Shown here in pieces: positions 9,496 through 17,270 of a stretch of 64,000 nucleotides of DNA. The stretch's first letter is position 1; each line of letters starts with the position of its first letter. Where the stretch lies: assembly GCF_003105155.1 (NCBI RefSeq), contig NZ_QETK01000014.1:62001-126000 (forward strand), read 5' to 3'. The position numbers were made by a program, and so were the translations under genes. Below the pieces are notes generated by a model. That model saw nothing but the letters and a program-made list of their open reading frames with translations. It made no database searches and was not told where the DNA came from. The DNA is from Pseudomonas sp. SDI. GTDB lineage: Bacteria; Pseudomonadota; Gammaproteobacteria; Pseudomonadales; Pseudomonadaceae.

Positions 9496-10527
9496 ATGGC
9501 CAAACGCCAGCTCAACCGTCGCCAGAACTGGCGCATCGAAAAAATCCAGGGTGAACGCGCCGCTCGCGCCGCCAAACGTGAAGAACGCGCCTTGGAGGTG
9601 CTCGAAGGCGGTGACCTGGGCCCCGAACAGGTCGGCCTGGTGATTGCGCACTTTGGCGTGCAGGTAGAAGTCGAGGCGCAGGACGGCGACGACGCCGGCC
9701 AGGTGTTCCGTTGCCACCTGCGGGCCAACCTGCCGGCGCTGGTAACCGGCGACAAGGTGGTCTGGCGGGCTGGCAACCAGGGCATCGGCGTGATCGTCGC
9801 GCAACTGCCGCGCCACACCGAACTGTGCCGCCCGGACAGCCGCGGCCAGCTCAAGCCAGTGGCGGCCAACGTCGACCTGATCGTGATCGTCTTCGCCCCG
9901 GCGCCCGAGCCGCATGCCAACCTCATCGACCGCTACCTGGTAGCCGCCGAGCATGCCGGCATCCGCCCCCTGCTGCTGCTGAACAAGGCCGACCTGATCG
10001 ACGAGCAGAACGCCCCGGCGCTCAATGCCCTGCTGGCGGTGTACCGTCAGTTGGGTTATCCGTTGCTGGAAGTGTCGGCGCACCATGGCGACGGCATGCT
10101 GCAGTTGCAAACCCAGCTCGACGGCCATATCAGCGTGTTCGTCGGTCAGTCCGGAGTGGGCAAGTCGTCGCTGGTCAACAGCCTGCTGCCGGACGTGCAA
10201 ACCCGTGTCGGCGAACTGTCGGAGTGGTCCGGCCAGGGCCAACACACCACCACCACTGCACGTCTGTACCACTTCCCCGGTGGCGGCGAGCTGATCGACT
10301 CGCCGGGTATCCGCGAGTTCGGCCTGGGCCATGTCAGCCGCGCCGACGTCGAAGCCGGCTTCATCGAGTTCAACGAGTTGATCGGCACCTGCCGCTTCCG
10401 CGATTGCAAGCATGACCGCGAACCCGGCTGCGCCCTGCTCAAAGCGCTGGAAGATGGCCGCGTGCAGCAGCAGCGGATGAACAGCTACCGTTCGATCATC
10501 GCCAGCCTGCCGCAAGACAGCTACTAA
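9496..10527 (+). CDS. rsgA: Ribosome small-subunit biogenesis GTPase RsgA
   Basis: Circularly permuted GTPase that checks late maturation of the 30S subunit. The 343-residue product has a basic N-terminal extension ([16 protein letters not shown]), an OB-fold, and then the G motifs in permuted order: NKADLI (G4) before [10 protein letters not shown] (G1) and DSPGI (G3). The C-terminal zinc domain contains [15 protein letters not shown] use the ATG at 9496, which gives the conserved basic N-terminus; an upstream in-frame start would add 17 atypical residues. A hairpin follows at 10535. Confidence 0.96.
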   Translation: MAKRQLNRRQNWRIEKIQGERAARAAKREERALEVLEGGDLGPEQVGLVIAHFGVQVEVEAQDGDDAGQVFRCHLRANLPALVTGDKVVWRAGNQGIGVIVAQLPRHTELCRPDSRGQLKPVAANVDLIVIVFAPAPEPHANLIDRYLVAAEHAGIRPLLLLNKADLIDEQNAPALNALLAVYRQLGYPLLEVSAHHGDGMLQLQTQLDGHISVFVGQSGVGKSSLVNSLLPDVQTRVGELSEWSGQGQHTTTTARLYHFPGGGELIDSPGIREFGLGHVSRADVEAGFIEFNELIGTCRFRDCKHDREPGCALLKALEDGRVQQQRMNSYRSIIASLPQDSY

Positions 10528-10534
10528 CGGCGGA

Positions 10535-10565
10535 CGGTTCATGCACGGTCAACGTGCATGAACCG
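10535..10565 (+). terminator. Hairpin after rsgA
   Basis: A perfect 13-bp stem (CGGTTCATGCACG paired with CGTGCATGAACCG) with the five-base loop GTCAA begins eight bases after the rsgA stop. No T tract follows, so it may stabilise the 3' end or be Rho-assisted rather than a classic intrinsic terminator. Confidence 0.55.
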
Positions 10566-10695
10566 CATCCCGAGCCAATAATCTGTAGGAAATATCGCAA
10601 AGCATTGGAGGGCGCTTCTCTATTGCTTGCGCACCCTTGCCCACCTGACAAAACTCGCTGATGGTCAGCCTTTCACTTGCAAAGGATGCCCTGTG

Positions 10696-11163
10696 ATGCC
10701 GGTCTTCATCAGCTATCGCCATACCGAACGCCTCTACGCCTTCATCCTCAACGAGCGCCTGCAACTGGAAGGTATCGATACCTGCCTGGAGCTGTTCGAC
10801 GCCGAGGCTCATCAAACCACCAGCGATGTGTACGGGATCTTCCAGCACAACCTGACCTCATGCAGCCACATGATCGTCGTCCTTGGCGACGCCGCCAGCA
10901 ACGACACCTGGTGGCTACCATTCGGTCTGGGCATGGCCAGCGCCCACAACCGGCGCATCGCGCTGTACCAGAGCACCGAGGTGCCGCCGCCCGAGTACCT
11001 GCAAAAGTGGCCTGTGCTCGGTTGCCGGGACCAGATCGACCTCTTCGTCGGCGCCTACCACGACGAAAAAACCTTCAGTGGGCTGGGCGGCGCCGAAGAC
11101 CACATGGTCAGCGCCGACGTGTTCCATACCGACCTGAAAGCCCGTATCCGTCGCGGCTATTAG
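10696..11163 (+). CDS. TIR-domain protein (small, single domain), atypical active site
   Basis: A 155-residue protein recognisable as a TIR (Toll/interleukin-1 receptor) fold: it opens with the first strand VFISYRHTE, followed by LEGIDTCLELFDAE (second strand and BB-loop region), a hydrophobic core strand HMIVVLGDAAS and the tract TWWLPFGLGMASAHNRRIALYQ. In the TIR family I recall, this last motif usually reads WWVPFEIG, the E being the NADase glutamate; here G77 occupies that place. There is no membrane segment or extra domain. The ATG at 10696 has the ribosome site AAAGGA; a TTG 23 codons upstream is less likely. A second TIR gene follows 235 bases later. Function is unknown; phage defence or signalling is only inferred from other bacterial TIR proteins. 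Confidence 0.75.
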   Translation: MPVFISYRHTERLYAFILNERLQLEGIDTCLELFDAEAHQTTSDVYGIFQHNLTSCSHMIVVLGDAASNDTWWLPFGLGMASAHNRRIALYQSTEVPPPEYLQKWPVLGCRDQIDLFVGAYHDEKTFSGLGGAEDHMVSADVFHTDLKARIRRGY

Positions 11164-11294
11164 CCCCGGAAGAAGGTGTTAGGCCCGACGCCCACAAGGC
11201 ATTCACAGGGACGTATCAGCGGGCTTGGACGACCGAGCGCGGGGCGCCACTAAACACCCCGTGCTTCTCCTCCACGGATATTTGTAGGCATTTT

Positions 11295-11308
11295 TACCTG
11301 TATAGGTA
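11295..11308. promoter_or_regulatory. Inverted repeat upstream of the second TIR gene
   Basis: TACCTGTATAGGTA is an inverted repeat with five-base arms and a four-base centre, about 90 bases before the second TIR start. Immediately to its right is AGGACTACTCCT (11305-11316), another imperfectly spaced palindrome. The region is more AT-rich than its surroundings and could hold an operator or promoter, but I cannot match it to a known regulator. Confidence 0.3.
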
Positions 11309-11398
11309 GGACTACTCCTGATTCATTTCGCCCTATTGTCGCAGCCCTTGTAATCATCAATTGTCTCCCTTCACTTCGCTTTCCTGAAGGGACACCCC

Positions 11399-11800
11399 AT
11401 GAACACCTACCACCTGTTCATCAGCCACTCCTGGAACTACTCCGACAGCTACGACCGCCTGAACCAGTTGCTCAAGGCCCAGCCCTCGTTCAACTACCGG
11501 AATTTCCTGGTACCGCAGGACAACCCCATCCTCGACGCCGCCAACGACGCCCAGCTGGCACTGGCCATCGAGAACAAGATCCTGCGCTGTTCGGCCGTGC
11601 TGATCATGGCCGGGGTCTATGCCACCCACAGCCGTTGGATCAATCAGGAAATAGAGATCGCCCAGCGCCTGGGCAAGCCGATCATCGCGGTCAAGCCCTT
11701 TGGGGCCGAACGCATCAGCACGGTAGTGCGCAAGGCCGCCAATGCCGAATGCGCCTGGAACAGCGACAGCGTCATCGACGCCATTCGCCTGCACGCATGA
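11399..11800 (+). CDS. ThsB-like TIR-domain protein with WxxxE glutamate
   Basis: A 133-residue single-domain protein resembling the MTH538/ThsB-like TIR family. It starts with YHLFISHSW (first strand), continues with VPQDNPILDA (BB-loop area), SAVLIMAGVYATHSRWINQEIEIAQ (shown here as AGVYATHS and W80-INQ-E84), and LGKPIIAVKPFG, and ends with WNSDSVIDAIR. E84 in W80xxxE84 fits the NAD-hydrolysing or cyclising glutamate of TIR enzymes, so catalysis is plausible. In Thoeris systems such proteins make a cyclic ADP-ribose signal that activates ThsA; no ThsA-like gene is found here. It has a GAAGGGA ribosome site. A strong terminator follows. Specific function is inference. Confidence 0.8.
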   Translation: MNTYHLFISHSWNYSDSYDRLNQLLKAQPSFNYRNFLVPQDNPILDAANDAQLALAIENKILRCSAVLIMAGVYATHSRWINQEIEIAQRLGKPIIAVKPFGAERISTVVRKAANAECAWNSDSVIDAIRLHA

Positions 11801-11846
11801 AGCGCACCGCGGGCCGGGCCGCCTGAGATGTTGCTACGCACAATGC

Positions 11847-11882
11847 ACAACGCCCGCCCGGATCGCTCCGGGCGGGCGTTGT
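11847..11882. terminator. Bidirectional terminator between the TIR pair and motB
   Basis: A perfect 16-bp inverted repeat (ACAACGCCCGCCCGGA with its complement) closed by a TCGC tetraloop lies between convergent genes, 46 bases after the second TIR stop and 11 bases beyond the motB stop. The GC-rich stem and position suit termination from both sides; T tracts are weak. Confidence 0.8.
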
Positions 11883-11893
11883 GGTTAGCACCG

Positions 11894-12919
11894 TTACTGC
11901 TTGGGCTCATCCATCTTCAGCACGCCATCTTCAAAGATGTTCAGCTTCTGTCGCAGTTCTCGCGGCTGCATCGGCTCCGGCTCGACCGGGACAGCCGAGC
12001 CCGGCGCTGGCGTTGCGCCTGGCGCCGCCGGATCGGCGCTGCCGGCGTCGGGGCTGGCTGGCGTCTGCTCCTGCTCGCCTTCCAGCGCGCGCTGGGCTTT
12101 CTTGGTCAGCACAATGATGTCGATGCGACGGTTCACCGGGTTGAACGGGTTGGCCCGATCGAACAGCGACGACGAGGCATAACCGACCACCCGCGCCACC
12201 TGCGTGTCCGGGTAACCGCCCGCCACCAGCGCCCGACGCGCGGCGTTGGCACGGTTGGCCGAGAGCTCCCAGTTGCCGAAATCGCCAGTGCCGGCGTAAG
12301 GCTTGGCATCGGTGTGGCCACTGATGCTGATCTTGTTCGGCACCGCTTTGATGGTGTCGGCCATGGCCAGCAGAATGTCCTCGAAATACGGCTGCAGGCG
12401 CGCACTGCCGATGTCGAACATCGGGCGGTTCTCGGCGTCCATGATCTGGATGCGCAGGCCGTCCTGGGTAATCTCGAAGAGAATCTGATCCTTGAACTTC
12501 TGCAGTTGCGGGTTTTCTTCGACCTTGTTCTGCAATTCCTGCAGCAACAGCTCCAGACGTTCGCGCTCTACCTGTTCGGCCATGTTCTCCACCGCATCCT
12601 GGCTCAGCGGGATGCTGGTGTCAGGGGTCGGCTCGGACTTCTCTTCCGGGTTGATGGTTTTTTCCGGTGCCAGCTGTGGCGAACCACCGAGGTCGATGAT
12701 GAACGGCGTGCCACTCTCGCTGAAGCCGATCGGGTCCTTGAAGTAACCGGCGATGGCGATCTTCTGCTCAGGCGTGGCGGTCGACAGCAGCCACAGCACC
12801 AGGAAGAACGCCATCATCGCCGTGGCAAAGTCGGCGAAGGCAATCTTCCAGGCGCCACCGTGGTGGCCGTCGCCATAGCGCTTGATGCGCTTGACGATAA
12901 TGGGCTGATTGTTCTCCAT
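11894..12919 (-). CDS. motB: Flagellar motor stator protein MotB
   Basis: Stator subunit that couples proton flow to rotation and anchors MotA to peptidoglycan. The 341-residue product has a short cytoplasmic N-terminus, one membrane helix at about 28-48 containing D30 in FADFATAMMAFF (the proton-carrying aspartate), a charged periplasmic region, and an OmpA-like peptidoglycan-binding domain with ISGHTDAKPY and LSANRANAARRALV. The tail after about 285 is proline- and alanine-rich. It follows motA after three bases in a motAB operon. Pseudomonads carry a second stator pair (MotCD) elsewhere. Confidence 0.96.
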   Translation of the reverse strand: MENNQPIIVKRIKRYGDGHHGGAWKIAFADFATAMMAFFLVLWLLSTATPEQKIAIAGYFKDPIGFSESGTPFIIDLGGSPQLAPEKTINPEEKSEPTPDTSIPLSQDAVENMAEQVERERLELLLQELQNKVEENPQLQKFKDQILFEITQDGLRIQIMDAENRPMFDIGSARLQPYFEDILLAMADTIKAVPNKISISGHTDAKPYAGTGDFGNWELSANRANAARRALVAGGYPDTQVARVVGYASSSLFDRANPFNPVNRRIDIIVLTKKAQRALEGEQEQTPASPDAGSADPAAPGATPAPGSAVPVEPEPMQPRELRQKLNIFEDGVLKMDEPKQ

Positions 12920-12922
12920 GGC

Positions 12923-13774
12923 TTAGCGACCGCGGACCGCTTGTTCCAGCTCGGCGAAGCTCGGACGGTGCGCTGGGTAAAGCACCTTGCGACCGAATTC
13001 CACCGCCAGCGACGGCGGCATGCCCGAGGCCGAAGCCACCAGCGAAGCCTTGATTGCCTCGTAGACGTTCAGCTCTTCCTTGGCGTCGTGACGCAGCGAG
13101 TTGGCCAGTGGGCCGAAGAAGCCGTAGGCCGCGAGAATACCGAAGAAGGTACCGACCAGCGCCGCCCCCACGTGCAGGCCGATGGACTTCTGGTCGCCAT
13201 CGCCGAGCGAGGCCATGGTCACCACGATACCCAGTACCGCCGCGACGATACCGAAACCGGGCATACCGTCAGCAATACCGTTCACCGCGTGGGACGGGTG
13301 CTCCAGCTCTTCCTTCAGGCTCAGCAGCTCCATGTCGAACAGGCCCTCGAGCTCGTGCGGCGCCATGTTGCCGGTGGACATGATGCGCAGGTAGTCACAG
13401 ATGAACGCGGTCATGCGCTCGTCCTTGAGGACCGCCGGGTACTTGGCAAAAATCGGGCTGGCCGCGGCGTCTTCGATGTCGCCTTCGATGGCCATCATGC
13501 CTTCGCGGCGGCTCTTGTTCAGAATCTCGTAGACCAGGCCCAGCACCTCTATATAGAAGGTGTGCGTGAAGCGGGTGCTGAACATGCTCAGCGACTTCTT
13601 GATTACATGCATGGTCATGTAACCAGGGTTGGCCTGGAGGAATGCACCGAACGCCGCGCCACCGATGATCAGCACTTCGAAAGGCTGAATCAGTGCAGCG
13701 ATCTTGCCGTGAGAAAGCACATATCCGCCAAGCACGCTCGCGAATACGACGATGATGCCGATAATTTTAGCCAT
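12923..13774 (-). CDS. motA: Flagellar motor stator protein MotA
   Basis: Membrane subunit of the proton-driven stator that contacts FliG in the rotor. The 283-residue product has four predicted membrane helices: two near the N-terminus (about 1-20 and 33-50) and two near 170-220 (PGFGIVAAVLGIVVTM and the following AALVGTFFGILAAYGFFGPL region). A large cytoplasmic loop between them carries the charged rotor-binding residues (FTHTFYIEVLGLVYEILNKSRREG region). It is followed by motB after three bases and is divergent from the HDOD gene across 131 bases. Confidence 0.96.
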   Translation of the reverse strand: MAKIIGIIVVFASVLGGYVLSHGKIAALIQPFEVLIIGGAAFGAFLQANPGYMTMHVIKKSLSMFSTRFTHTFYIEVLGLVYEILNKSRREGMMAIEGDIEDAAASPIFAKYPAVLKDERMTAFICDYLRIMSTGNMAPHELEGLFDMELLSLKEELEHPSHAVNGIADGMPGFGIVAAVLGIVVTMASLGDGDQKSIGLHVGAALVGTFFGILAAYGFFGPLANSLRHDAKEELNVYEAIKASLVASASGMPPSLAVEFGRKVLYPAHRPSFAELEQAVRGR

Positions 13775-13905
13775 AGATAGAAAGCACTTACAGTCGTGGT
13801 CAGGGTCGGGGGCGGAAGTTCGTAAAACTCTTCTTCTACTTATCGGCAGAACTGCGCCAGACTATAGCCAGTCAAGGCGAAAAGCCAGTTCGGCCATTTT
13901 CCAGC

Positions 13906-15444
13906 ATGCCTAGTGAAACCATCGTGCCAACTCACACTCCAAAGACACTCGACGCCTGGGTCAAGCTACTGGACGGCGTGCAATTGCCGGTACCAGCGGA
14001 CAGCCACGAACGGGTAAAAACGGCGATCGGCGACAGTCGCCGCTCCCTTCGCGACATCGCCGAACTGATGCAGGATAGTCCAGCACTGGTCCTCAGCGTG
14101 ATGCGCGAAGCCAACCGGCATACCCACGAAAGTATCTCGGCACCGGCCGAAAGCCTTGAAATCGCACTCAACCGCCTCGGTCTGAAACGGGCCGAAGAAT
14201 TGTTGCAACGTTTGCCAACGCTGCCCACCGAGCAGATCCCGCCGACCCTGCGCCACCTGCAGATGATCAGCCAGCACGCCTGCCAGCAGGCCAGCGGGTT
14301 GTTTGCCAGCCGCCTGGCGCGCCTCTGGCAGGAGATCCATTGGGGCAGCCTGCTGTTCTTCGCGCCGCTCTGGCCGCTGGCGCTGACCCATCCCAAGCTG
14401 CTTGAGGAATGGGAGCTACGTGTAGTGCACAAGGGCGAACCGGCCCCGCGGGTCGAGCGTGAGCTGTTTGGCGTGCGCCTGCTCAGCCTATGCCAGACCC
14501 TCGCCGAGTTCTGGCGCCTGCCGGCCTGGGTCACCCAGGGCTATCACCTGCTGCAGGGCGAGCGGCGCTCGCTGGTGAAGGTGATGCACATCGCCCGCGA
14601 CCACAGCAGCCCGCTGCGCCAACAGCAACGCCTGGACGACGACCCGCCACTGAGCCGCTGGCTCAACCAGCCGGCCAATACCGTACTGCTGGCCAACGGC
14701 CTGGCGCTGGCCGCGCAGCAGGCCTGGAACTGCCCACATATCCTGCGCTGGCAGCAGCTCACCAGCCTGTACCTGCAAGTAGCGCTGGAGGACGTCCAGC
14801 ACATGGTCCACCAGCAGGCGGCGATCAGCGCCCGCAAACACGCCGGTCCGGGCCTGTTCCACCCGGCCGAGATGCTGATCTGGCCGTGGGACGCGCACTA
14901 CGTGCCACGCGGCATGCGCGCGCCAGCGGCGCCCACCCCGGAGGCGCTCGGCCAATGGCGCGCGCACTGTGCCGAGCTGCTCAAGGAGCCGAGCCCGTTC
15001 ACCAATGCCATGCACCTGACCGGCAAGGCCTTCGACGCCTTCAAGGCCTGCGGCATGCGCCGGGTACTGATGCTGACGCCGGAAAAGGAGCACAGCCTGT
15101 TGCGCGTGCACCACCAAGCCGGCCTGGCCAGCGATATCAGCAGCCTCACCGTGGCGGTCAACCAGAGCAAACTGCTACAGCGCCTGCTCACCCAGTCGGC
15201 GCAACTGCGCCTGACCCCGGAGAACTACGCCCAGTTCGCGGCCCTGCTGCCGGCCAGCCTGCGCACCCTGTTCCGTGGCGACAACCTGCTGCTGCGCTCG
15301 CTGGCAAGCAATGGCCGGGTGGTCATGCTGATCCTCGCCGACCAGGGCGGCGGACCGTTCTCCGATGTCAGCGTGCAGGCCTTCGGCAAAACCGCGCAAT
15401 GCATCGAGCGCGCCCTGACCGCCTTCGGCAACCGCAGCGCCTGA
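13906..15444 (+). CDS. HDOD-domain protein
   Basis: Cytoplasmic protein of 512 residues with an HDOD domain (HD-related output domain) in about residues 20-230: LMQDSPALVLSVMREANR, LEIALNRLGLKRAEELLQRLP, and a later region with LCQTLAEFWRLPAWVTQGYH. HDOD domains are non-catalytic relatives of HD hydrolases used in signalling, often alongside cyclic-di-GMP or motility genes. The C-terminal half (about 330-510) has MLTPEKEHSLLRVHHQAGL and LRSLASNGRVVMLILADQGGGPFSD, reminiscent of a GAF-like ligand domain; that is my inference. It is divergent from motA and 46 bases upstream of the rhodanese gene. Its precise role is not known. Confidence 0.8.
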   Translation: MPSETIVPTHTPKTLDAWVKLLDGVQLPVPADSHERVKTAIGDSRRSLRDIAELMQDSPALVLSVMREANRHTHESISAPAESLEIALNRLGLKRAEELLQRLPTLPTEQIPPTLRHLQMISQHACQQASGLFASRLARLWQEIHWGSLLFFAPLWPLALTHPKLLEEWELRVVHKGEPAPRVERELFGVRLLSLCQTLAEFWRLPAWVTQGYHLLQGERRSLVKVMHIARDHSSPLRQQQRLDDDPPLSRWLNQPANTVLLANGLALAAQQAWNCPHILRWQQLTSLYLQVALEDVQHMVHQQAAISARKHAGPGLFHPAEMLIWPWDAHYVPRGMRAPAAPTPEALGQWRAHCAELLKEPSPFTNAMHLTGKAFDAFKACGMRRVLMLTPEKEHSLLRVHHQAGLASDISSLTVAVNQSKLLQRLLTQSAQLRLTPENYAQFAALLPASLRTLFRGDNLLLRSLASNGRVVMLILADQGGGPFSDVSVQAFGKTAQCIERALTAFGNRSA

Positions 15445-15490
15445 CCCATGCGCTACAATCGCTCACTCTGTTCCGTCCTGGAGACACTGG

Positions 15491-16300
15491 ATGACTGACT
15501 TTTCTGGCCTGCCCCTGGTGATCGAACCCGCCGACCTGCAGGCCCGCCTCGATGCGCCGGAGCTGATCCTGGTCGACCTGACCAGTGTCGAACGCTACGG
15601 CAGCGGGCACATTCCCGGTGCCCGTTTCGTCGACCCCAAGCGCACCCAGCTCGGCCAGCCGCCGGCGCCGGGGCTGCTGCCGGCCAAGGTCGAGCTGGAA
15701 AAGCTGTTCGCCGAGCTCGGGCACAACCCCGATGCGGTGTACGTGGTGTACGACGATGAGGGCGGTAGCTGGTCCGGCCGTTTCATCTGGCTGCTCGACG
15801 TCATCGGTCACAGCCGCTATCACTACCTCAATGGCGGCCTGCAAGCCTGGCCGGCCAGCGTGTTGAGCACTGACGTGCCGTCGAGCCGCGCGACCCCGGT
15901 CAACCTGCGCCTGCATGCCGAGCCTACCGCTACCCTCGAATACCTGCAAAGCCGCCTCGGGGCGGACGACCTGGTGATCTGGGATGCCCGCAGCCCGGCC
16001 GAATACCGTGGCGAAAAAGTGCTGTCCGCCCGTGGCGGACACATTCCGGGTGCGGTCAACTTCGAGTGGACCAAGGCCCTGGACCTGAACGACAAGCAGC
16101 GCATCCGCGCCGACGTTCTCAAGGACCTCGAAGCCCTGGGCATCACCAAGGACAAGGAAGTGGTCACCCACTGCCAGACACATCGCCGCTCCGGCTTGAC
16201 CTACCTGGTGGCCAAGCAATTGGGCTACCCACGGGTCAAAGCCTATGCCGGCTCCTGGAGCGAATGGGGCAATCACCCGCATACGCCCGTAGACGTTTGA
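15491..16300 (+). CDS. Tandem-rhodanese sulfurtransferase
   Basis: Likely thiosulfate or 3-mercaptopyruvate sulfurtransferase. The 269-residue product has two rhodanese domains. The N-terminal one (about 10-130, LVDLTSVERYGSGHIPGA) lacks the active cysteine, with YDDEGGSWSGR at that loop. The C-terminal one (about 145-265, WDARSPAEYRGEKV) has C228 in the loop CQTHRRSG, which defines substrate choice; this loop differs from the CGSGVTA of classic mercaptopyruvate enzymes and fits thiosulfate-type proteins. The gene is 15 bases upstream of psd, and the two are probably co-transcribed. Confidence 0.9.
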   Translation: MTDFSGLPLVIEPADLQARLDAPELILVDLTSVERYGSGHIPGARFVDPKRTQLGQPPAPGLLPAKVELEKLFAELGHNPDAVYVVYDDEGGSWSGRFIWLLDVIGHSRYHYLNGGLQAWPASVLSTDVPSSRATPVNLRLHAEPTATLEYLQSRLGADDLVIWDARSPAEYRGEKVLSARGGHIPGAVNFEWTKALDLNDKQRIRADVLKDLEALGITKDKEVVTHCQTHRRSGLTYLVAKQLGYPRVKAYAGSWSEWGNHPHTPVDV

Positions 16301-16315
16301 CGTTAAGGAAACCCA

Positions 16316-17179
16316 ATGAAATCCCGCTTGTTCATCATCAGCCAGTACCTGCTGCCGCATCACCTGCTCTCGCGCCTGGCCGGCTGCATTGCCGAGTGCC
16401 GTGTGCGCTGGTTCAAGAACGCCTTCACTGCCTGGTTCGCCAAACGCTACCAGGTCGACATGTCGCAGGCGCTGGTCGAAGACCTCAGCGCCTATGAACA
16501 CTTCAACGCCTTCTTCACCCGTGCCCTGAAACCCGGCGCGCGCCCGCTGGACGACACCCCGGGGGCGATCCTCTGCCCAGCCGACGGCGCCGTCAGCCAG
16601 CTGGGACCGATCGAACACGGGCGGATCTTCCAGGCCAAGGGTCACAGCTTCAGCACCGTCGAGCTGCTCGGCGGCGACCCGGTCAATGCCGCGCCGTTCA
16701 TGGGCGGCGAGTTCGCCACCATCTACCTGTCGCCGAAAGACTACCACCGTGTGCATATGCCACTGGCCGGCACCCTGCGCGAAATGATCTACGTACCGGG
16801 CCGGCTGTTCTCGGTGAACCAGACCACCGCCGAAAACGTCCCGGAGCTGTTCGCCCGTAACGAGCGCGTGGTGTGCCTGTTCGACACCGAACGTGGACCG
16901 ATGGCCGTGGTGCTGGTGGGCGCAATGATTGTGGCGTCGATCGAAACCGTCTGGGCTGGCCTGGTGACGCCGCCGAAACGCGAACTGAAAACCTTCCGCT
17001 ACGACGAAGCCGCCCGCGCGCCGATCCACCTGGAAAAAGGTGCCGAGCTGGGTCGCTTCAAGCTGGGTTCGACGGCCGTGGTGCTGTTTGGCCCGGAACA
17101 GGTCAAGTGGGCCGAATCGCTCGGCGCCGGCTCCGCAGTCAACATGGGTCAGTTGCTGGCCACGCCTGCGCAGGCCTGA
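16316..17179 (+). CDS. psd: Phosphatidylserine decarboxylase proenzyme
   Basis: Makes phosphatidylethanolamine from phosphatidylserine at the inner membrane. The 287-residue proenzyme is self-cleaved at the LGST motif; S252 becomes the pyruvoyl group of the small alpha chain. Other family motifs are [18 protein letters not shown] near residue 60, [22 protein letters not shown] with the conserved histidines, and [17 protein letters not shown] ribosome site precedes the ATG. It lies 15 bases after the rhodanese gene and converges on serB across a small terminator. Confidence 0.97.
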   Translation: MKSRLFIISQYLLPHHLLSRLAGCIAECRVRWFKNAFTAWFAKRYQVDMSQALVEDLSAYEHFNAFFTRALKPGARPLDDTPGAILCPADGAVSQLGPIEHGRIFQAKGHSFSTVELLGGDPVNAAPFMGGEFATIYLSPKDYHRVHMPLAGTLREMIYVPGRLFSVNQTTAENVPELFARNERVVCLFDTERGPMAVVLVGAMIVASIETVWAGLVTPPKRELKTFRYDEAARAPIHLEKGAELGRFKLGSTAVVLFGPEQVKWAESLGAGSAVNMGQLLATPAQA

Positions 17180-17194
17180 TATCCGCGTAGCAAA

Positions 17195-17217
17195 CCGCCC
17201 CGGCTAGCACGGGGCGG
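17195..17217. terminator. Terminator between psd and serB
   Basis: An 8-bp GC stem (CCGCCCCG / CGGGGCGG) with loop GCTAGCA lies 15 bases after psd and is followed on the plus strand by CTCTTTAG. It lies between convergent genes. Confidence 0.65.
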
Positions 17218-17270
17218 CTCTTTAGCCTCGGCGCTGGCGCCTACTGCAGAACGGCTAGGTCCATGCGCAA

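Noticed and set aside
10696..11800. Complete Thoeris defence system
   Set aside because: Only TIR-type genes are present; no ThsA-like gene with a SIR2 or transmembrane domain and SLOG sensor is in the window.
11828..13780. Long plus-strand frame opposite motB and motA
   Set aside because: The MotA and MotB signatures are on the minus strand, and the frame begins within the terminator hairpin.
15368..17029. Long minus-strand frame opposite the rhodanese and psd genes
   Set aside because: Both sense genes have complete active-site motifs; the antisense frame runs across two genes and their gap, typical of a shadow frame.
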